Assembly (NCBI GenBank): GCA_963802915.1
Contig: CAWDKQ010000025.1
Location: 1-64,000, forward strand
Origin: JAICMB01 sp963802915
GTDB lineage: Bacteria > Acidobacteriota > Terriglobia > Bryobacterales > Bryobacteraceae
Length of the DNA stretch: 64,000 bases
Direction of reading: 5' to 3'
Translations under genes and position numbers: made by a program
In this document: one piece after another, positions 19,072 to 28,524 of the stretch
Layout of the letters: each line of letters begins with the position of its first letter
How positions within the stretch are numbered: position 1 is the first letter of the stretch
The notes under the pieces: model-generated
Told to the model about the DNA's origin: nothing
The model's input: only the letters and a program-made list of their open reading frames with translations
Database searches by the model: none

Positions 19072-19808
19072 ATCCATCGCACGGTAAGATTCTAATCGTT
19101 GACGATGAGAGCTCCATTCGACGGGCTCTGATGAGCACGCTGCACTCCATGGGATTCGAAGTCATGGACGCGTCAACCGGCGAAGCTGCGCTGCGTCAAG
19201 TTCAAGCCACCCGTTTCGATGTCGTGCTGCTCGACATCAACATGCCCGGAATGGGTGGAATTCAAGCCTGCCAAGAGATCCGCCGCCATTCGGCGCGCGT
19301 TGCCATTCTAATGCTGACCGTCCGCGATAGCGAGGAGGACAAAATCCAGGCCCTCGACGCGGGAGCCGACGATTACATCACCAAGCCCTTTAACGTTCGC
19401 GAACTGGCGGCGCGCATTCGGGCCGCTGTAAGACGCGTACAGTTGCCTCAGGTCGACATCTCTGCTCCAATCCGCATCGGCGCTATCGAACTCGACCCTT
19501 CCCGGCGTCAGGCTCGCAAAGCGGGCGAGACCATCCATCTCACTCCGAAAGAATTCGACCTGCTTCATTACCTGATGTCGCACGCCGGCCTTCCGATCAC
19601 ACATTCGCGTCTCCTTCAAGCCGTCTGGGGACCCGAATATGGCGGCGAGTTGGAATATCTCCGCACGTTCGTCCGCCAGCTTCGCAAGAAACTCGACGAC
19701 AATGCCGCCAAACCGACCTACTTGTTAACCGACAGCCACGTCGGCTACCGCTTCGCGGAAAGCGTTCCGGAACCCGTCGAAGAGCACGGTGGAAGCGCGC
19801 GGACTTAG
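19068..19808 (+). CDS. OmpR/KdpE-family response regulator
   Basis: 246 residues. The receiver domain (about 5-118) has ILIVDDESSIRRAL, phosphoacceptor Asp in VVLLDINMPGMGG, Thr/Ser-type MLTVRD and Lys in YITKPFNVREL. The winged-helix DNA-binding domain (about 140-235) has LTPKEFDLLHYLMSH and YLRTFVRQLRKKL. It is translationally coupled to the sensor upstream and is the cognate partner. Its stop overlaps the converging mutM stop by 4 bases. Confidence 0.93.
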   Translation: MNPSHGKILIVDDESSIRRALMSTLHSMGFEVMDASTGEAALRQVQATRFDVVLLDINMPGMGGIQACQEIRRHSARVAILMLTVRDSEEDKIQALDAGADDYITKPFNVRELAARIRAAVRRVQLPQVDISAPIRIGAIELDPSRRQARKAGETIHLTPKEFDLLHYLMSHAGLPITHSRLLQAVWGPEYGGELEYLRTFVRQLRKKLDDNAAKPTYLLTDSHVGYRFAESVPEPVEEHGGSART

Positions 19809-20596
19809 CTCCGCTGGCACTTCGGACAATAATGCGTTCCGCGGGATCCAAGTACAATCCGGCGGATCGGAGTTCCGCACACGGTGCACGGTTCTCCTTC
19901 GCGTCCGTAAACCTGGTGATGCAGTTGAAAGCTTCCCTTGCGCCCTTCGGAATCCACGTAGTCCGAAATCGACGATCCTTTCAACACGATCGCCGCCTCT
20001 AAAATATCCACCATGGCCTTATGCAAACGCAGCGCTCTCACGCGACTCAGTCGCGACGCGATCGCTTTCGGATGGATCCGCGCCTGAAAGAGGGCCTCGT
20101 CGGTATAAATATTCCCCATCCCGCGCAGGAATTCCTGATTCATCAGCAACGGCTTGATCATGGAACGCCTTTTGTCCAAAAGGCGCAAAAACTCATCCGA
20201 GGTCACGGTCAGCGCATCGGGTCCCAGTTCCCCCGCCCGCTCAGGCAGCCCTTCGCTCCACAAAATCTTGCCGAAATGCCGGATGTCGTCATAGACCAGC
20301 AAGCCCTCGTCGAGTTCGAAAAACGCTCTCGTGTAGGCGCCTGCCTTCGCGTCCAGCAATAGCTTTCCGGTCATGCCGAGGTGGACCGTCAACGTCCCCT
20401 TGTCGAGTTGGAATACGATAAACTTCCCGTGCCGGCTCACGGATTGAATGGTCTGGCCGCGCACGCGTTTTCGAAGCTGGGCAAAATTCTGCTTCACAAC
20501 GTGCTTCGAAAAGAAGCTCGCGTCAACAATGCGACGTCCCGCGAGCCGCGGAGCAAGCGAACGCACTACTGTTTCAACTTCGGGAAGTTCGGGCAG
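19805..20596 (-). CDS. mutM: formamidopyrimidine-DNA glycosylase, apparent CTG start
   Basis: About 263 residues. Removes oxidised purines such as 8-oxoguanine and nicks the strand. The family N-terminus PELPEVETVVRSLAPRL is present. The catalytic Pro that must follow the initiator Met is encoded directly after CTG at 20594-20596, two bases past the stop of the Rieske gene. GAGGT lies about 8 bases before the CTG. A GTG 30 bases further in would remove the catalytic proline and lysine-loop context, so CTG initiation (or a base error for GTG/ATG) is inferred. Other marks: MNQEFLRGMGNIYTDEALF, and the C-terminal zinc finger CTVCGTPI...HYCPKCQ. Confidence 0.92.
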   Translation of the reverse strand: MPELPEVETVVRSLAPRLAGRRIVDASFFSKHVVKQNFAQLRKRVRGQTIQSVSRHGKFIVFQLDKGTLTVHLGMTGKLLLDAKAGAYTRAFFELDEGLLVYDDIRHFGKILWSEGLPERAGELGPDALTVTSDEFLRLLDKRRSMIKPLLMNQEFLRGMGNIYTDEALFQARIHPKAIASRLSRVRALRLHKAMVDILEAAIVLKGSSISDYVDSEGRKGSFQLHHQVYGREGEPCTVCGTPIRRIVLGSRGTHYCPKCQRS

Positions 20597-20598
20597 AG

Positions 20599-20904
20599 TT
20601 ACGCTACCTCGATCAGAATGTCGTCGCCCTCAACTTTAACGGGCACTTTGTCAACACGCATCAATGGATCGTCGAGATTCTCACCCGTCGAAGGGTCGAA
20701 CTCATAAGCGTGCCACGGGCACATCAATGCGTTCCCAGTCAGGGTTCCTTGCCCCAAGGGCCCACCAGCATGCGGGCAAGTTCCGTCGAGAGCGTACAAT
20801 TGCCCCTGAATATTGCAAATCGCGTAAGAATTCTGCCCCACAACCGCCTCCATCACGGAATCCGGAGGCAGCGTCGAAAGGCTCCCAACCTTGACATAGG
20901 CCAT
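20599..20904 (-). CDS. Rieske [2Fe-2S] ferredoxin-like protein
   Basis: 101 residues from ATG 20904 (MAYVKVGSL). An in-frame ATG three codons earlier is possible. The cluster-binding pairs are CPHAGG (about residue 43) and CPWHAYEF (about residue 62), the CxH...CxxH pattern of NirD/BphF-type small ferredoxins. Probably cytoplasmic, donating electrons to an oxygenase or reductase that is not in the window. It is two bases upstream of mutM and likely co-transcribed with it. Confidence 0.88.
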   Translation of the reverse strand: MAYVKVGSLSTLPPDSVMEAVVGQNSYAICNIQGQLYALDGTCPHAGGPLGQGTLTGNALMCPWHAYEFDPSTGENLDDPLMRVDKVPVKVEGDDILIEVA

Positions 20905-21020
20905 GAAAACCATTTGTACCATGCGCTCAAAAAACTCAAAGAACAGGATGGCCTGCCGATGAGAAGTACGTGCAGATCGCCCGGACGGCCACCTGGGCGT
21001 CAGAATCGCCCACATTTTGA

Positions 21021-24000
21021 ATGCTTATTGACCTTTCGCCCAAATCCGCTTCTCCCGAGACCCCTCCGCACCTGCCAATCGCTTTTCCGCTCATACTTTT
21101 GACCCTCTGCGCCGGCATTCTCACGTCCAGGTTCATCTATTTCGAATCGCAGAAAAAGCAACTCGAGCGTCAGTACCGTAACCAGCTCTCCGCGATCGCC
21201 GGTCTGAAGGTCCAGCAAATCGTCGAATGGCGAAGAGAACGCGCCGGAAGCGCCACCTTCCTGGCCGCGAATCCTTTATTAACCCGGCCTCGGACCCCCG
21301 AAATCGATCGGGAGCTACACGCGTGGCTCGGTAGGTACGCCAAGCTGTACGGCTACAGTGAGATCGCCATCATCGACGAGATCGGTGAGATACGGGTCTC
21401 TGCCTCCGGGGCGCGTGGCTTGGTTCGGTCCGGAGTGCTCTCGCTCATCGACCGCGGCCTGCAAAGTGGCGAAACCGGGGCATCGGACGTGAACCAGGTG
21501 GAGGGCGGGCCCGCATACATCGATTTCGTCGCGCCCGTACTTGGGAAAGACGGCCTCACTACTGGCGAAGGAATTCTGCTGCGCGTCGAGGCCGCCGCCT
21601 TCCTGCATGCTATGGTCCAGTCCTGGCCGGTTCCGAGCCGGACCGCCGAATGCCTCTTGGCTCGCCGCGAAAATCACAGAGTGCAATTCCTCAGCGATCT
21701 CCGATTCCAGAAAGATGCCGCCTTCCGCCTTACTTTGCCCTTGGACCGGAATCTCCCTGCGGCCATGGCCGTCCGCGGCATCGAGGGAATCGTCTCCGGT
21801 AGCGATTACCGCAGAGTCCCCGTGCTGGCCGCCTTGAAAAAGGTCCCTGAAACCGATTGGGTGCTGGTCACTAAGATCGACACGGCTGAAATGTATTCCA
21901 CTCTTCACCAACGTTCCATCTTGATCGGACTCGTCGTCGGTATACTCTTAATCGGATGCCTGGGCGCGTTGAACCTGGTTTGGCATTTTCACCAAAGCAG
22001 ATTCTTCAAACAGCAGCATCGGGCGGACCTCGAACGCCGCGCATTGGCCGGCCGTTATGCTCACCTCAGCCGCTGGGCAAACGATATTCTCCTCCTGGTC
22101 GACGAGCACGGCCGCATCGTCGAAGCTAACGATCGCGCCGCGTCGGCTTACGGCTATGCGCCGGAAGAGTTGCTGCACCTTACGATTCGCGATCTCTTGG
22201 ATCCCTCCGCGCTCCCCACCTTCGACGATCGTTGGGCAAATCTGCGGGACTCCGCCCGCTATGATAGTCTCCACCGGCGCAAAGACAACTCTCTCATGCC
22301 GGTCGAGGTCAGCGCCCGTTTCATCGAGACGGAAGGCGCCGCGTTTCGGCAATATATTATTCGCGACATCACCGAACGAAGACAGGCCGAGGACAATGTC
22401 CGCCGCGCCACGCGCGCCATGCGAGTGCTTTCGGCAAGCAATCAGGCCGTTGTCCGGTCTGGGGACGAAGCCCGCCTCTACGATGACATCTGCGCCGCCA
22501 TTACAGATACCGGGGGCTATCCTCTGGCTTGGATCGGCTTCATGGAACAGGACGCGGCCAAGTCCGTGCGTACGGTAGCGGCGGCTGGAAGCGATATCGA
22601 ATACTCTCAATCGCACGGTGTCTCATGGGGCGACGGACCCTCCGCGCAGGGGCCGGTTGGAAGCTGCGTACGCACCGGTGAGATTTCCATCTGCAACGAC
22701 CTTGGATCCGCTCCGAATTTCAAGCCTTGGAGGGAAAAAGCCGCCCGTTCTGGCTTCCGCTCCGTACTCGCGCTACCCCTCCGCTGCGAGGGAGAGATTA
22801 TCGGAGCCCTGGCCATCTATGCCTCGGAACCCGACGCTTTTCATTCCGAAGAGATGCTTTTGCTCAAGGAACTCGCCGGCGATCTATCGTACGGAATCGA
22901 AGCTCGGCGCCGGCGCGTGCGCCAGGCTCAGGCTGAAGAGGACGCCCGGCAATCGGCCGCCGAGTTCCAGACCCTGTTCAACACCGCCAGCGACGTCATT
23001 CTCATCCGAGACTTCGACGGCCGCATTCGTGAAGTGAACTCGGTTGCTTCCCAAAATCTGGGGTACAGCCGGAACGAGTTGCTAGCAATGGACGTGCTCG
23101 AAATCGGCCCTCCCTCCATTGCCGATCGCGTCCGCTTGCTGCTGAACGAAACGGCGGCCCGCGGCTATTCGTTGTTTGAAAGTATCCATCGGCGAAAAGA
23201 CGGCTCCGAGTACCCGGTCGAGGTAAACTCCCGCGTTTTCGAGTATCGCGGAAAACCCGCTGTCCTCAGCATCGCGCGCGACATCAGCGACCGCAAACGC
23301 GCCGACGCCGAGGCGCAAAAGCGCGCCGCCGAACTGGAACGCGCCAAGAGCGAGGCGGAGAACGCCAACCGAGTCAAGAGCCAGTTCCTCGCAAACATGA
23401 GTCATGAGATCCGCACGCCCATGCACGGCATCATCGGCATGACCGGACTCCTCCTCGACACTCCACTCACGCCGGACCAGCATGACTGCGCCGAGACCGT
23501 CAAGAAATCCGCCGAACTTCTGCTGGCTATCGTGAACGACGTCCTCGATTTTTCCAAAATTGAAGCCGGACATATGAAGCTCAATTCCAGCCGCTTCGAT
23601 ATTGTCCGATGTCTTGACGAGATCGGAGCATCCATGTCGCTGCAAGCGCGCTCCAAAGGCCTGGATTATAGATTCGAAGCTCGCGTCGACCATCCCCTCG
23701 TCTGGGGCGATTCAGGCCGTCTCCGCCAGATCGTGCTGAACCTCGTCAATAATGCCATCAAGTTTACCGTCCGCGGGTGGGTCGCTCTAACGGTTTCGAG
23801 CGTGGAACCGTCCGATGCAGGCCTTTCCTTTAAGATTTCCGTCGAAGATACCGGTCCGGGCATCGCCTCAACAGACCTGCCCAAATTATTCCAATCCTTC
23901 TCCCAACTGGACTCATCCATGGTAAAGAAGCACGATGGCACTGGGCTCGGCCTTGCTATTTCCCGTGAACTCGCGGAGTTGATGGGTGGCAAGCTGACCG

Positions 24001-24488
24001 TCAGCAGCGAATTAGGCAAGGGAACGACGTTCGTTCTCACCGTCCCCTTCGCTTTGGCTTACGGCTTAGACTCTTCGCTCGATAGACCCTCCGAACAATC
24101 AAGACCCGATCTCCCCGGGAGGCACCGGCGCGTGCTTTTGGCTGAAGACAATCCCGTCAATCAGAAAATCGGCACGCGTCTGCTCGAGAAGCTCGGATGC
24201 CAGGTGGATCTCGCGGCAAACGGCCATGAAGCCGTCGCGATGGCAACTGCGTCGCACTACGATGTTATCTTCATGGATTGCGGGATGCCGGAGATGGACG
24301 GCTGCATGGCAACTCGCGAGATCCGGTCGCTAGAGAAAAACGGCTCTCGCGTTCCCATCGTTGCTCTGACGGCTCACGTCGTAGCCGGAACCTGCGAACA
24401 TTGCATCGAGGCAGGAATGGACGATTACGTCTCGAAGCCCGTGGCAGTTTCCGTTCTTCGTGACGTCCTCCTAAAATGGACCCGTTAA
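21021..24488 (+). CDS. hybrid sensor histidine kinase (sensor, PAS, GAF, PAS, HisKA, HATPase, receiver)
   Basis: 1155 residues. A helix near residues 15-32 and another near 297-317 (ILIGLVVGILLIGCLGALNL) enclose an extracytoplasmic sensor domain. The first PAS (about 345-465) has EANDRAASAYGYAPEELLHL. A GAF domain (about 475-630) has YDDICAAITDTGGYPLAWIG. The second PAS (about 645-770) has IREVNSVASQNLGYSRNEL. HisKA has NMSHEIRTPMHGIIGM (His about 795). The HATPase has NLVNNAIKFT and GTGLGLAISRELAELMGG. The C-terminal receiver has LLAEDNPVNQKI with Asp about 1086 in FMDCGMPEMDG. No output regulator adjoins it, so phosphotransfer to a remote HPt protein is likely. Confidence 0.93.
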   Translation: MLIDLSPKSASPETPPHLPIAFPLILLTLCAGILTSRFIYFESQKKQLERQYRNQLSAIAGLKVQQIVEWRRERAGSATFLAANPLLTRPRTPEIDRELHAWLGRYAKLYGYSEIAIIDEIGEIRVSASGARGLVRSGVLSLIDRGLQSGETGASDVNQVEGGPAYIDFVAPVLGKDGLTTGEGILLRVEAAAFLHAMVQSWPVPSRTAECLLARRENHRVQFLSDLRFQKDAAFRLTLPLDRNLPAAMAVRGIEGIVSGSDYRRVPVLAALKKVPETDWVLVTKIDTAEMYSTLHQRSILIGLVVGILLIGCLGALNLVWHFHQSRFFKQQHRADLERRALAGRYAHLSRWANDILLLVDEHGRIVEANDRAASAYGYAPEELLHLTIRDLLDPSALPTFDDRWANLRDSARYDSLHRRKDNSLMPVEVSARFIETEGAAFRQYIIRDITERRQAEDNVRRATRAMRVLSASNQAVVRSGDEARLYDDICAAITDTGGYPLAWIGFMEQDAAKSVRTVAAAGSDIEYSQSHGVSWGDGPSAQGPVGSCVRTGEISICNDLGSAPNFKPWREKAARSGFRSVLALPLRCEGEIIGALAIYASEPDAFHSEEMLLLKELAGDLSYGIEARRRRVRQAQAEEDARQSAAEFQTLFNTASDVILIRDFDGRIREVNSVASQNLGYSRNELLAMDVLEIGPPSIADRVRLLLNETAARGYSLFESIHRRKDGSEYPVEVNSRVFEYRGKPAVLSIARDISDRKRADAEAQKRAAELERAKSEAENANRVKSQFLANMSHEIRTPMHGIIGMTGLLLDTPLTPDQHDCAETVKKSAELLLAIVNDVLDFSKIEAGHMKLNSSRFDIVRCLDEIGASMSLQARSKGLDYRFEARVDHPLVWGDSGRLRQIVLNLVNNAIKFTVRGWVALTVSSVEPSDAGLSFKISVEDTGPGIASTDLPKLFQSFSQLDSSMVKKHDGTGLGLAISRELAELMGGKLTVSSELGKGTTFVLTVPFALAYGLDSSLDRPSEQSRPDLPGRHRRVLLAEDNPVNQKIGTRLLEKLGCQVDLAANGHEAVAMATASHYDVIFMDCGMPEMDGCMATREIRSLEKNGSRVPIVALTAHVVAGTCEHCIEAGMDDYVSKPVAVSVLRDVLLKWTR

Positions 24489-24517
24489 TCTCTGGCTGCT
24501 CGTGATACAGTGCCCTT

Positions 24518-25096
24518 GTGGGCTCGACCGCCTGTCTGGTTGCGCTTGCTGTCTGCCTTCCCGCGTTCGCGGGCCAGGATGAACCGACCCCAACATTCGG
24601 AACCACCACCGTTATTCCCGCCGGCCTCTGTGGACACATCTACTTCATTCATCACAACGCGAAAAAACTTCCGGATTTCGACAAGCTGAAGCCCAAAGGC
24701 GTCATCTACACCGCCTCTCTCGATGTGCCGCCGCAGCGTTTTCAGGCCGGATTCCCCGGCGTCTCCAAACGATTCGAATGGTTCGCCATCGATTATGCTG
24801 GCCGCTTCTGGGTCGATAAACCGGGCCTCTACCACTTCAATCTGCTCTCGGACGACGGCGCGCGCCTCTACATCGACGATCAACTCATAATCGACAACGA
24901 CGGCCAGCACCCGCCGGAAAGCAGGGAAGGCAGCCTCACACTTACTGGCGGCATTCACAATATTCGCGTCTCGTATTTTCAAGGACCCCGATTCGAAGTC
25001 GCGCTCGTGCTCCGGGTAGCGCGCGACAACGAACCGCTACGCGTCTTCAGCACCGACGAGTTTAAGCCTCCGCTGCACCCCGAACACTGGCCATAG
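24518..25096 (+). CDS. secreted PA14-domain protein
   Basis: 192 residues, GTG start with the signal-peptide-like STACLVALAVCLPAFAG. A PA14-type beta-sandwich follows, with KRFEWFAIDYAGRFWVDKPG, YHFNLLSDDGARLYIDDQLI and IRVSYFQGPRFEVALVL. PA14 domains bind carbohydrate or help assemble cell-surface proteins. It is followed after 22 bases by the large beta-propeller gene, so both may be exported together. Intact. Confidence 0.82.
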   Translation: MGSTACLVALAVCLPAFAGQDEPTPTFGTTTVIPAGLCGHIYFIHHNAKKLPDFDKLKPKGVIYTASLDVPPQRFQAGFPGVSKRFEWFAIDYAGRFWVDKPGLYHFNLLSDDGARLYIDDQLIIDNDGQHPPESREGSLTLTGGIHNIRVSYFQGPRFEVALVLRVARDNEPLRVFSTDEFKPPLHPEHWP

Positions 25097-25118
25097 CCTC
25101 TTCGTATACCATTCCTTT

Positions 25119-28037
25119 ATGCCCCTGTTCGCGCGCTTTGGCGCAATTGCGTTCGTTTTTTCCAGCATCGCTTTCACCCAAAACACCACCTTCGACTCGC
25201 TCCGCTGGCGATTCATCGGACCACTCCGCGGCGGACGCGTCATCGCAGTCACCGGCGTTCCCGGCGACGATCGAACCTTCTACTTCGGCTCGGTCGGTGG
25301 CGGCGCATTCAAAACCACCGACGCCGGCACCGTCTGGACTCCTATTTTCGACGGCCAGCCCATCGCGTCAATCGGAGCCATTCAAGTCGCGCCGTCCGAT
25401 CCCAACGTGATCTACATCGGCTCCGGCGAAGCCGACATGCGCTCCGACATCTCCGTCGGCAACGGCATTTACAAATCTACCGACGCCGGCAAAACCTGGA
25501 AGAACATCGGGCTCAAAGACTCCTACCAAATCGGCCGCATTGTGATCGACCCCAAAAATGCCGCGATCGTCTTCGTCGCCGCGCTCGGCCACGCCTACGC
25601 TCCGAACGCGGAACGCGGCGTTTATCGCTCCACCGATGGAGGCCAAACGTGGACCAAAGTGCTCGACAAAGGACCCGACATCGGCGCCGTCGATCTGGCT
25701 CTCGATCCCTCCGACTCGGGGACCATCTACGCAACCATGTGGAATAGCCGCCGTCCGCCATGGAGCCAATATGGCCCGATCGAAGGACCCGGAAGCGGTC
25801 TCTTCAAATCCACCGATGGCGGCGATCATTGGACACCAATCACCGGCAACGGCCTGCCTCAAGGCGATTGGAGGCGAGCCGGCGTAGCGGCAGGCCGTGG
25901 CGAGCGCGTTTACGCGCTCATCGACGCGAAATCCGGCGGAGGATTGTATCGCTCCGACGATGCCGGCAAAACCTGGACCCGCCCCGGAACCGATACGCGA
26001 GTTGTCAGCCGCGGTTGGTATTTCGGCCAACTCGCAGTCGATCCGCAAAACCCGGACATTATTTATGTCCCCAACGTCGCAGTCTATCGATCCAAGGACG
26101 GAGGCAAAACCTTCGACGTACTGAAAGGCGAGCCCGGCGGAGACGATTATCACGCGCTTTGGATCGATCCCACCGCGCCCAACCGCATGGTCCTCGGCAG
26201 CGACCAGGGCGCCAACGTCAGTCTGGATACCGGCCGCACCTGGACGCCCTGGTACAACCAGCCCACGGCGCAGATCTACCACGTCATCACGGATAATCAA
26301 TTTCCTTATTGGGTTTACGGATCGCAGCAGGATAGCGGAAGTGTCGCGCTACCCAGCCGCACCAATCACGGACAAATCAACGAGAACGATAGAAGCAATG
26401 TAGGCGGCGCGGAAAGCGGCTACATCGCGCCCGATCCCAAAGATCCGAACATTATTTACGTCGGCAATAGCTACGGCAGCCTCGCGCGCTTCGACAAGCG
26501 CACGGCGCAAAGTCAGGACATAACGCCCTGGCCGGAGATGGCGTTCGGATCGGAAATTTCGCAGCGCAAATATCGCTTCACTTGGACATCTCCGCTCATC
26601 TTCTCGCCGCTCGAACCGAACGCGCTGTACTTCGGCTCGCAGTATCTCCTGAAGACCACCGACGGCGGCCTGAGTTGGAATGAGATCAGCCCCGATCTCA
26701 CCGGCTCCGAGATGAAAGGAAAATCGGCAACTCCGGACGGACCAACTACGATCGAGAATGCGAAAGCGCGCGGTTATGGCGTCATCTATTCCATCGCTCC
26801 CTCGCCGCTCAAAGCAGACTTGATCTGGGCCGGCAGCGACACCGGTCTCATCCACCTCACTATCAACGGCGGTAAGCAATGGACCAACGTCACGCCCAAA
26901 GGCCTCTCCGACTGGAGCAAAATCACACAGCTCGACGCCTCGCACTTCGATCCCGCCGTGGTCTACGCCGCGGTGGACCGTCATCGTCTGGACGATTATA
27001 GCCCCCACATCTTCCGCACGGGCGATTACGGAAAAACCTGGACCGAGATCGACACCGGCATTTCCGCCCCTGCATTCGTAAACGCCGTCCGCGAAGATCC
27101 GGTGCGCAAAGGGCTCCTGTATGCCGCCACGGAGATGGGAGTTTATGTTTCGTTCGATGACGGCGCCCACTGGCAATCGTTGCAGCTCAACATGCCCGTG
27201 ACATCCGTGCGCGATCTGGTAGTGCACGGGGCCGATCTCGTTGTCGCGACTCACGGCCGCGGATTCTGGATCTTCGATAATATCGAGCCGTTGCGCGAAG
27301 AACACTCCACCGGAACCCCTCACCTCTACAAGCCGGTAATTGCGACCCGCATTTTAAACGACGGATTCCAGGGAACGCCATTCCCACCCGAGTGGCCCCA
27401 CGCCGAAAACCCGCCTAATGGCGCCGTCATCGACTACTTTCTGCCCGCCTCCTCGACCGGCCCCGTAACGCTCGAAATCCTGGATGCGCAAAATCAAGTT
27501 GTGCGACGTTATTCCACTACGGATCGAGAGCCTCCGCGCCCCACGCGGCTTGCCATAGCCGACGTCTGGATCGTACCGCCTCCGCGCCTGACCGCGAATG
27601 CGGGTGTGAATCGCTTCGTTTGGGATCTCCGCTATACGTCACCCGCTACCATCGGAGGCCGCCGCGGAGGCGAGGAGGAAGGACAAACTGGAGGTCCGCT
27701 GGCAATGCCAGGAAAGTATCAGGTCCGCTTGACCGCCATGGGCCAAACGCTGACGCAGCCGTTAAGAGTTGATCTCGACCCGCGCTCCGCCGCCACGCCC
27801 GCGGATCTCTCCGCGCAATTCGATCTCGCCCTGAAGGCTTCGCAGCAGATGAAGCGTTCCGTGGAGCTGGCGTCAAAGAACCCAGCCGAGCGCTCTAAGC
27901 TGGCCGCGATCAACAGAAATTTCGCCACGGTTCTAAGCGTCGCGAACAGCGCCGATCGCAAACCACCGCAGCAAGCCTACACCCTCTACAACCAGGCTCG
28001 GCGAGACCTGGACGCTATCGCCAATTCCGCGCCATGA
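25119..28037 (+). CDS. secreted VPS10/BNR-repeat beta-propeller protein (glycosyl-hydrolase-like)
   Basis: 972 residues with a signal peptide (FARFGAIAFVFSSIAF then TQN). Many Asp-box repeats (S/T-x-D-x-G-x-T-W) run from about residue 60 to 720: KTTDAGTVWTPI, KSTDAGKTWKNI, RSTDGGQTWTKV, KSTDGGDHWTPI, RSDDAGKTWTRP, KTTDGGLSWNEI, RTGDYGKTWTEI. They form a sortilin/sialidase-type propeller. A C-terminal beta domain (GPVTLEILDAQNQVVRRYS) and a helical tail follow. Proteins of this kind are abundant in acidobacteria. The enzymatic activity is unproven and no sialidase catalytic set was identified. Confidence 0.85.
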   Translation: MPLFARFGAIAFVFSSIAFTQNTTFDSLRWRFIGPLRGGRVIAVTGVPGDDRTFYFGSVGGGAFKTTDAGTVWTPIFDGQPIASIGAIQVAPSDPNVIYIGSGEADMRSDISVGNGIYKSTDAGKTWKNIGLKDSYQIGRIVIDPKNAAIVFVAALGHAYAPNAERGVYRSTDGGQTWTKVLDKGPDIGAVDLALDPSDSGTIYATMWNSRRPPWSQYGPIEGPGSGLFKSTDGGDHWTPITGNGLPQGDWRRAGVAAGRGERVYALIDAKSGGGLYRSDDAGKTWTRPGTDTRVVSRGWYFGQLAVDPQNPDIIYVPNVAVYRSKDGGKTFDVLKGEPGGDDYHALWIDPTAPNRMVLGSDQGANVSLDTGRTWTPWYNQPTAQIYHVITDNQFPYWVYGSQQDSGSVALPSRTNHGQINENDRSNVGGAESGYIAPDPKDPNIIYVGNSYGSLARFDKRTAQSQDITPWPEMAFGSEISQRKYRFTWTSPLIFSPLEPNALYFGSQYLLKTTDGGLSWNEISPDLTGSEMKGKSATPDGPTTIENAKARGYGVIYSIAPSPLKADLIWAGSDTGLIHLTINGGKQWTNVTPKGLSDWSKITQLDASHFDPAVVYAAVDRHRLDDYSPHIFRTGDYGKTWTEIDTGISAPAFVNAVREDPVRKGLLYAATEMGVYVSFDDGAHWQSLQLNMPVTSVRDLVVHGADLVVATHGRGFWIFDNIEPLREEHSTGTPHLYKPVIATRILNDGFQGTPFPPEWPHAENPPNGAVIDYFLPASSTGPVTLEILDAQNQVVRRYSTTDREPPRPTRLAIADVWIVPPPRLTANAGVNRFVWDLRYTSPATIGGRRGGEEEGQTGGPLAMPGKYQVRLTAMGQTLTQPLRVDLDPRSAATPADLSAQFDLALKASQQMKRSVELASKNPAERSKLAAINRNFATVLSVANSADRKPPQQAYTLYNQARRDLDAIANSAP

Positions 28038-28097
28038 CCACGTGCAAATCGCCCACGCCATGACGAGCTCTACTCCGAGCCGCGACCAGAGGAAGCG

Positions 28098-28136
28098 GAT
28101 TTCACGATCTTACGGAACCCCGCGCCTGAAGCAAGG
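28098..28136 (+). repeat. dispersed intergenic repeat, short copy
   Basis: It contains GATTTCACGATCTTACGGAA followed by CCCCGCGCCTGAAGCAAGG. This matches TTTCACGATCTTAGGGAACC and GTAAGCAAGCGG of the copy at 4863-4950. It lies just upstream of the small cupin gene. Confidence 0.6.
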
Positions 28137-28152
28137 GGCAAACTATCACCCA

Positions 28153-28524
28153 ATGAACAACTTCCCACAATTCATGAAACACCCGGCAAACAAAATCGCA
28201 ATAGCAAACCAGGCGACGCCGGGAGTCGAAGGCTACATCTTCGACGGCGCCGAAGGCAGCCAGATGGCATTCTGGACATGCCCCGAGTCAGCGAACTCCG
28301 CCCCACACGTCCACGATTACGACGAGTACATGATCGTAGTCGAAGGCCGCTACACACTGCTAATCGACGGCCAGCGAATCGTCCTGAACGCCGGCGACGC
28401 GTACGTCATACCGCGCGGTGTGCTTCACGGAGGAGAAGTAACAGCCGGCTCCAGAACCATCCACGCATTCGGCGGCCATCGCGCCGGCCGCGTCAAGCGT
28501 CCCGATCAGCCCCTTCCGGCGTGA
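28153..28524 (+). CDS. single-domain cupin protein
   Basis: 123 residues from ATG 28153 (MNNFPQFMKHPANKIA). Longer in-frame starts run through the dispersed repeat and are unlikely. Cupin motif 1 appears as HVHDYDEYMIVVEGRYTLLIDG, with His/Glu metal ligands, and motif 2 as YVIPRGVLHGGEV. Small cytoplasmic cupins of this type can be enzymes or small-molecule sensors. No operon partner is evident. Confidence 0.75.
   Translation: MNNFPQFMKHPANKIAIANQATPGVEGYIFDGAEGSQMAFWTCPESANSAPHVHDYDEYMIVVEGRYTLLIDGQRIVLNAGDAYVIPRGVLHGGEVTAGSRTIHAFGGHRAGRVKRPDQPLPA

Noticed and set aside
25119..28037. True sialidase
   Set aside because: Asp-box repeats alone do not prove it; no arginine triad or Tyr/Glu catalytic pair could be assigned.
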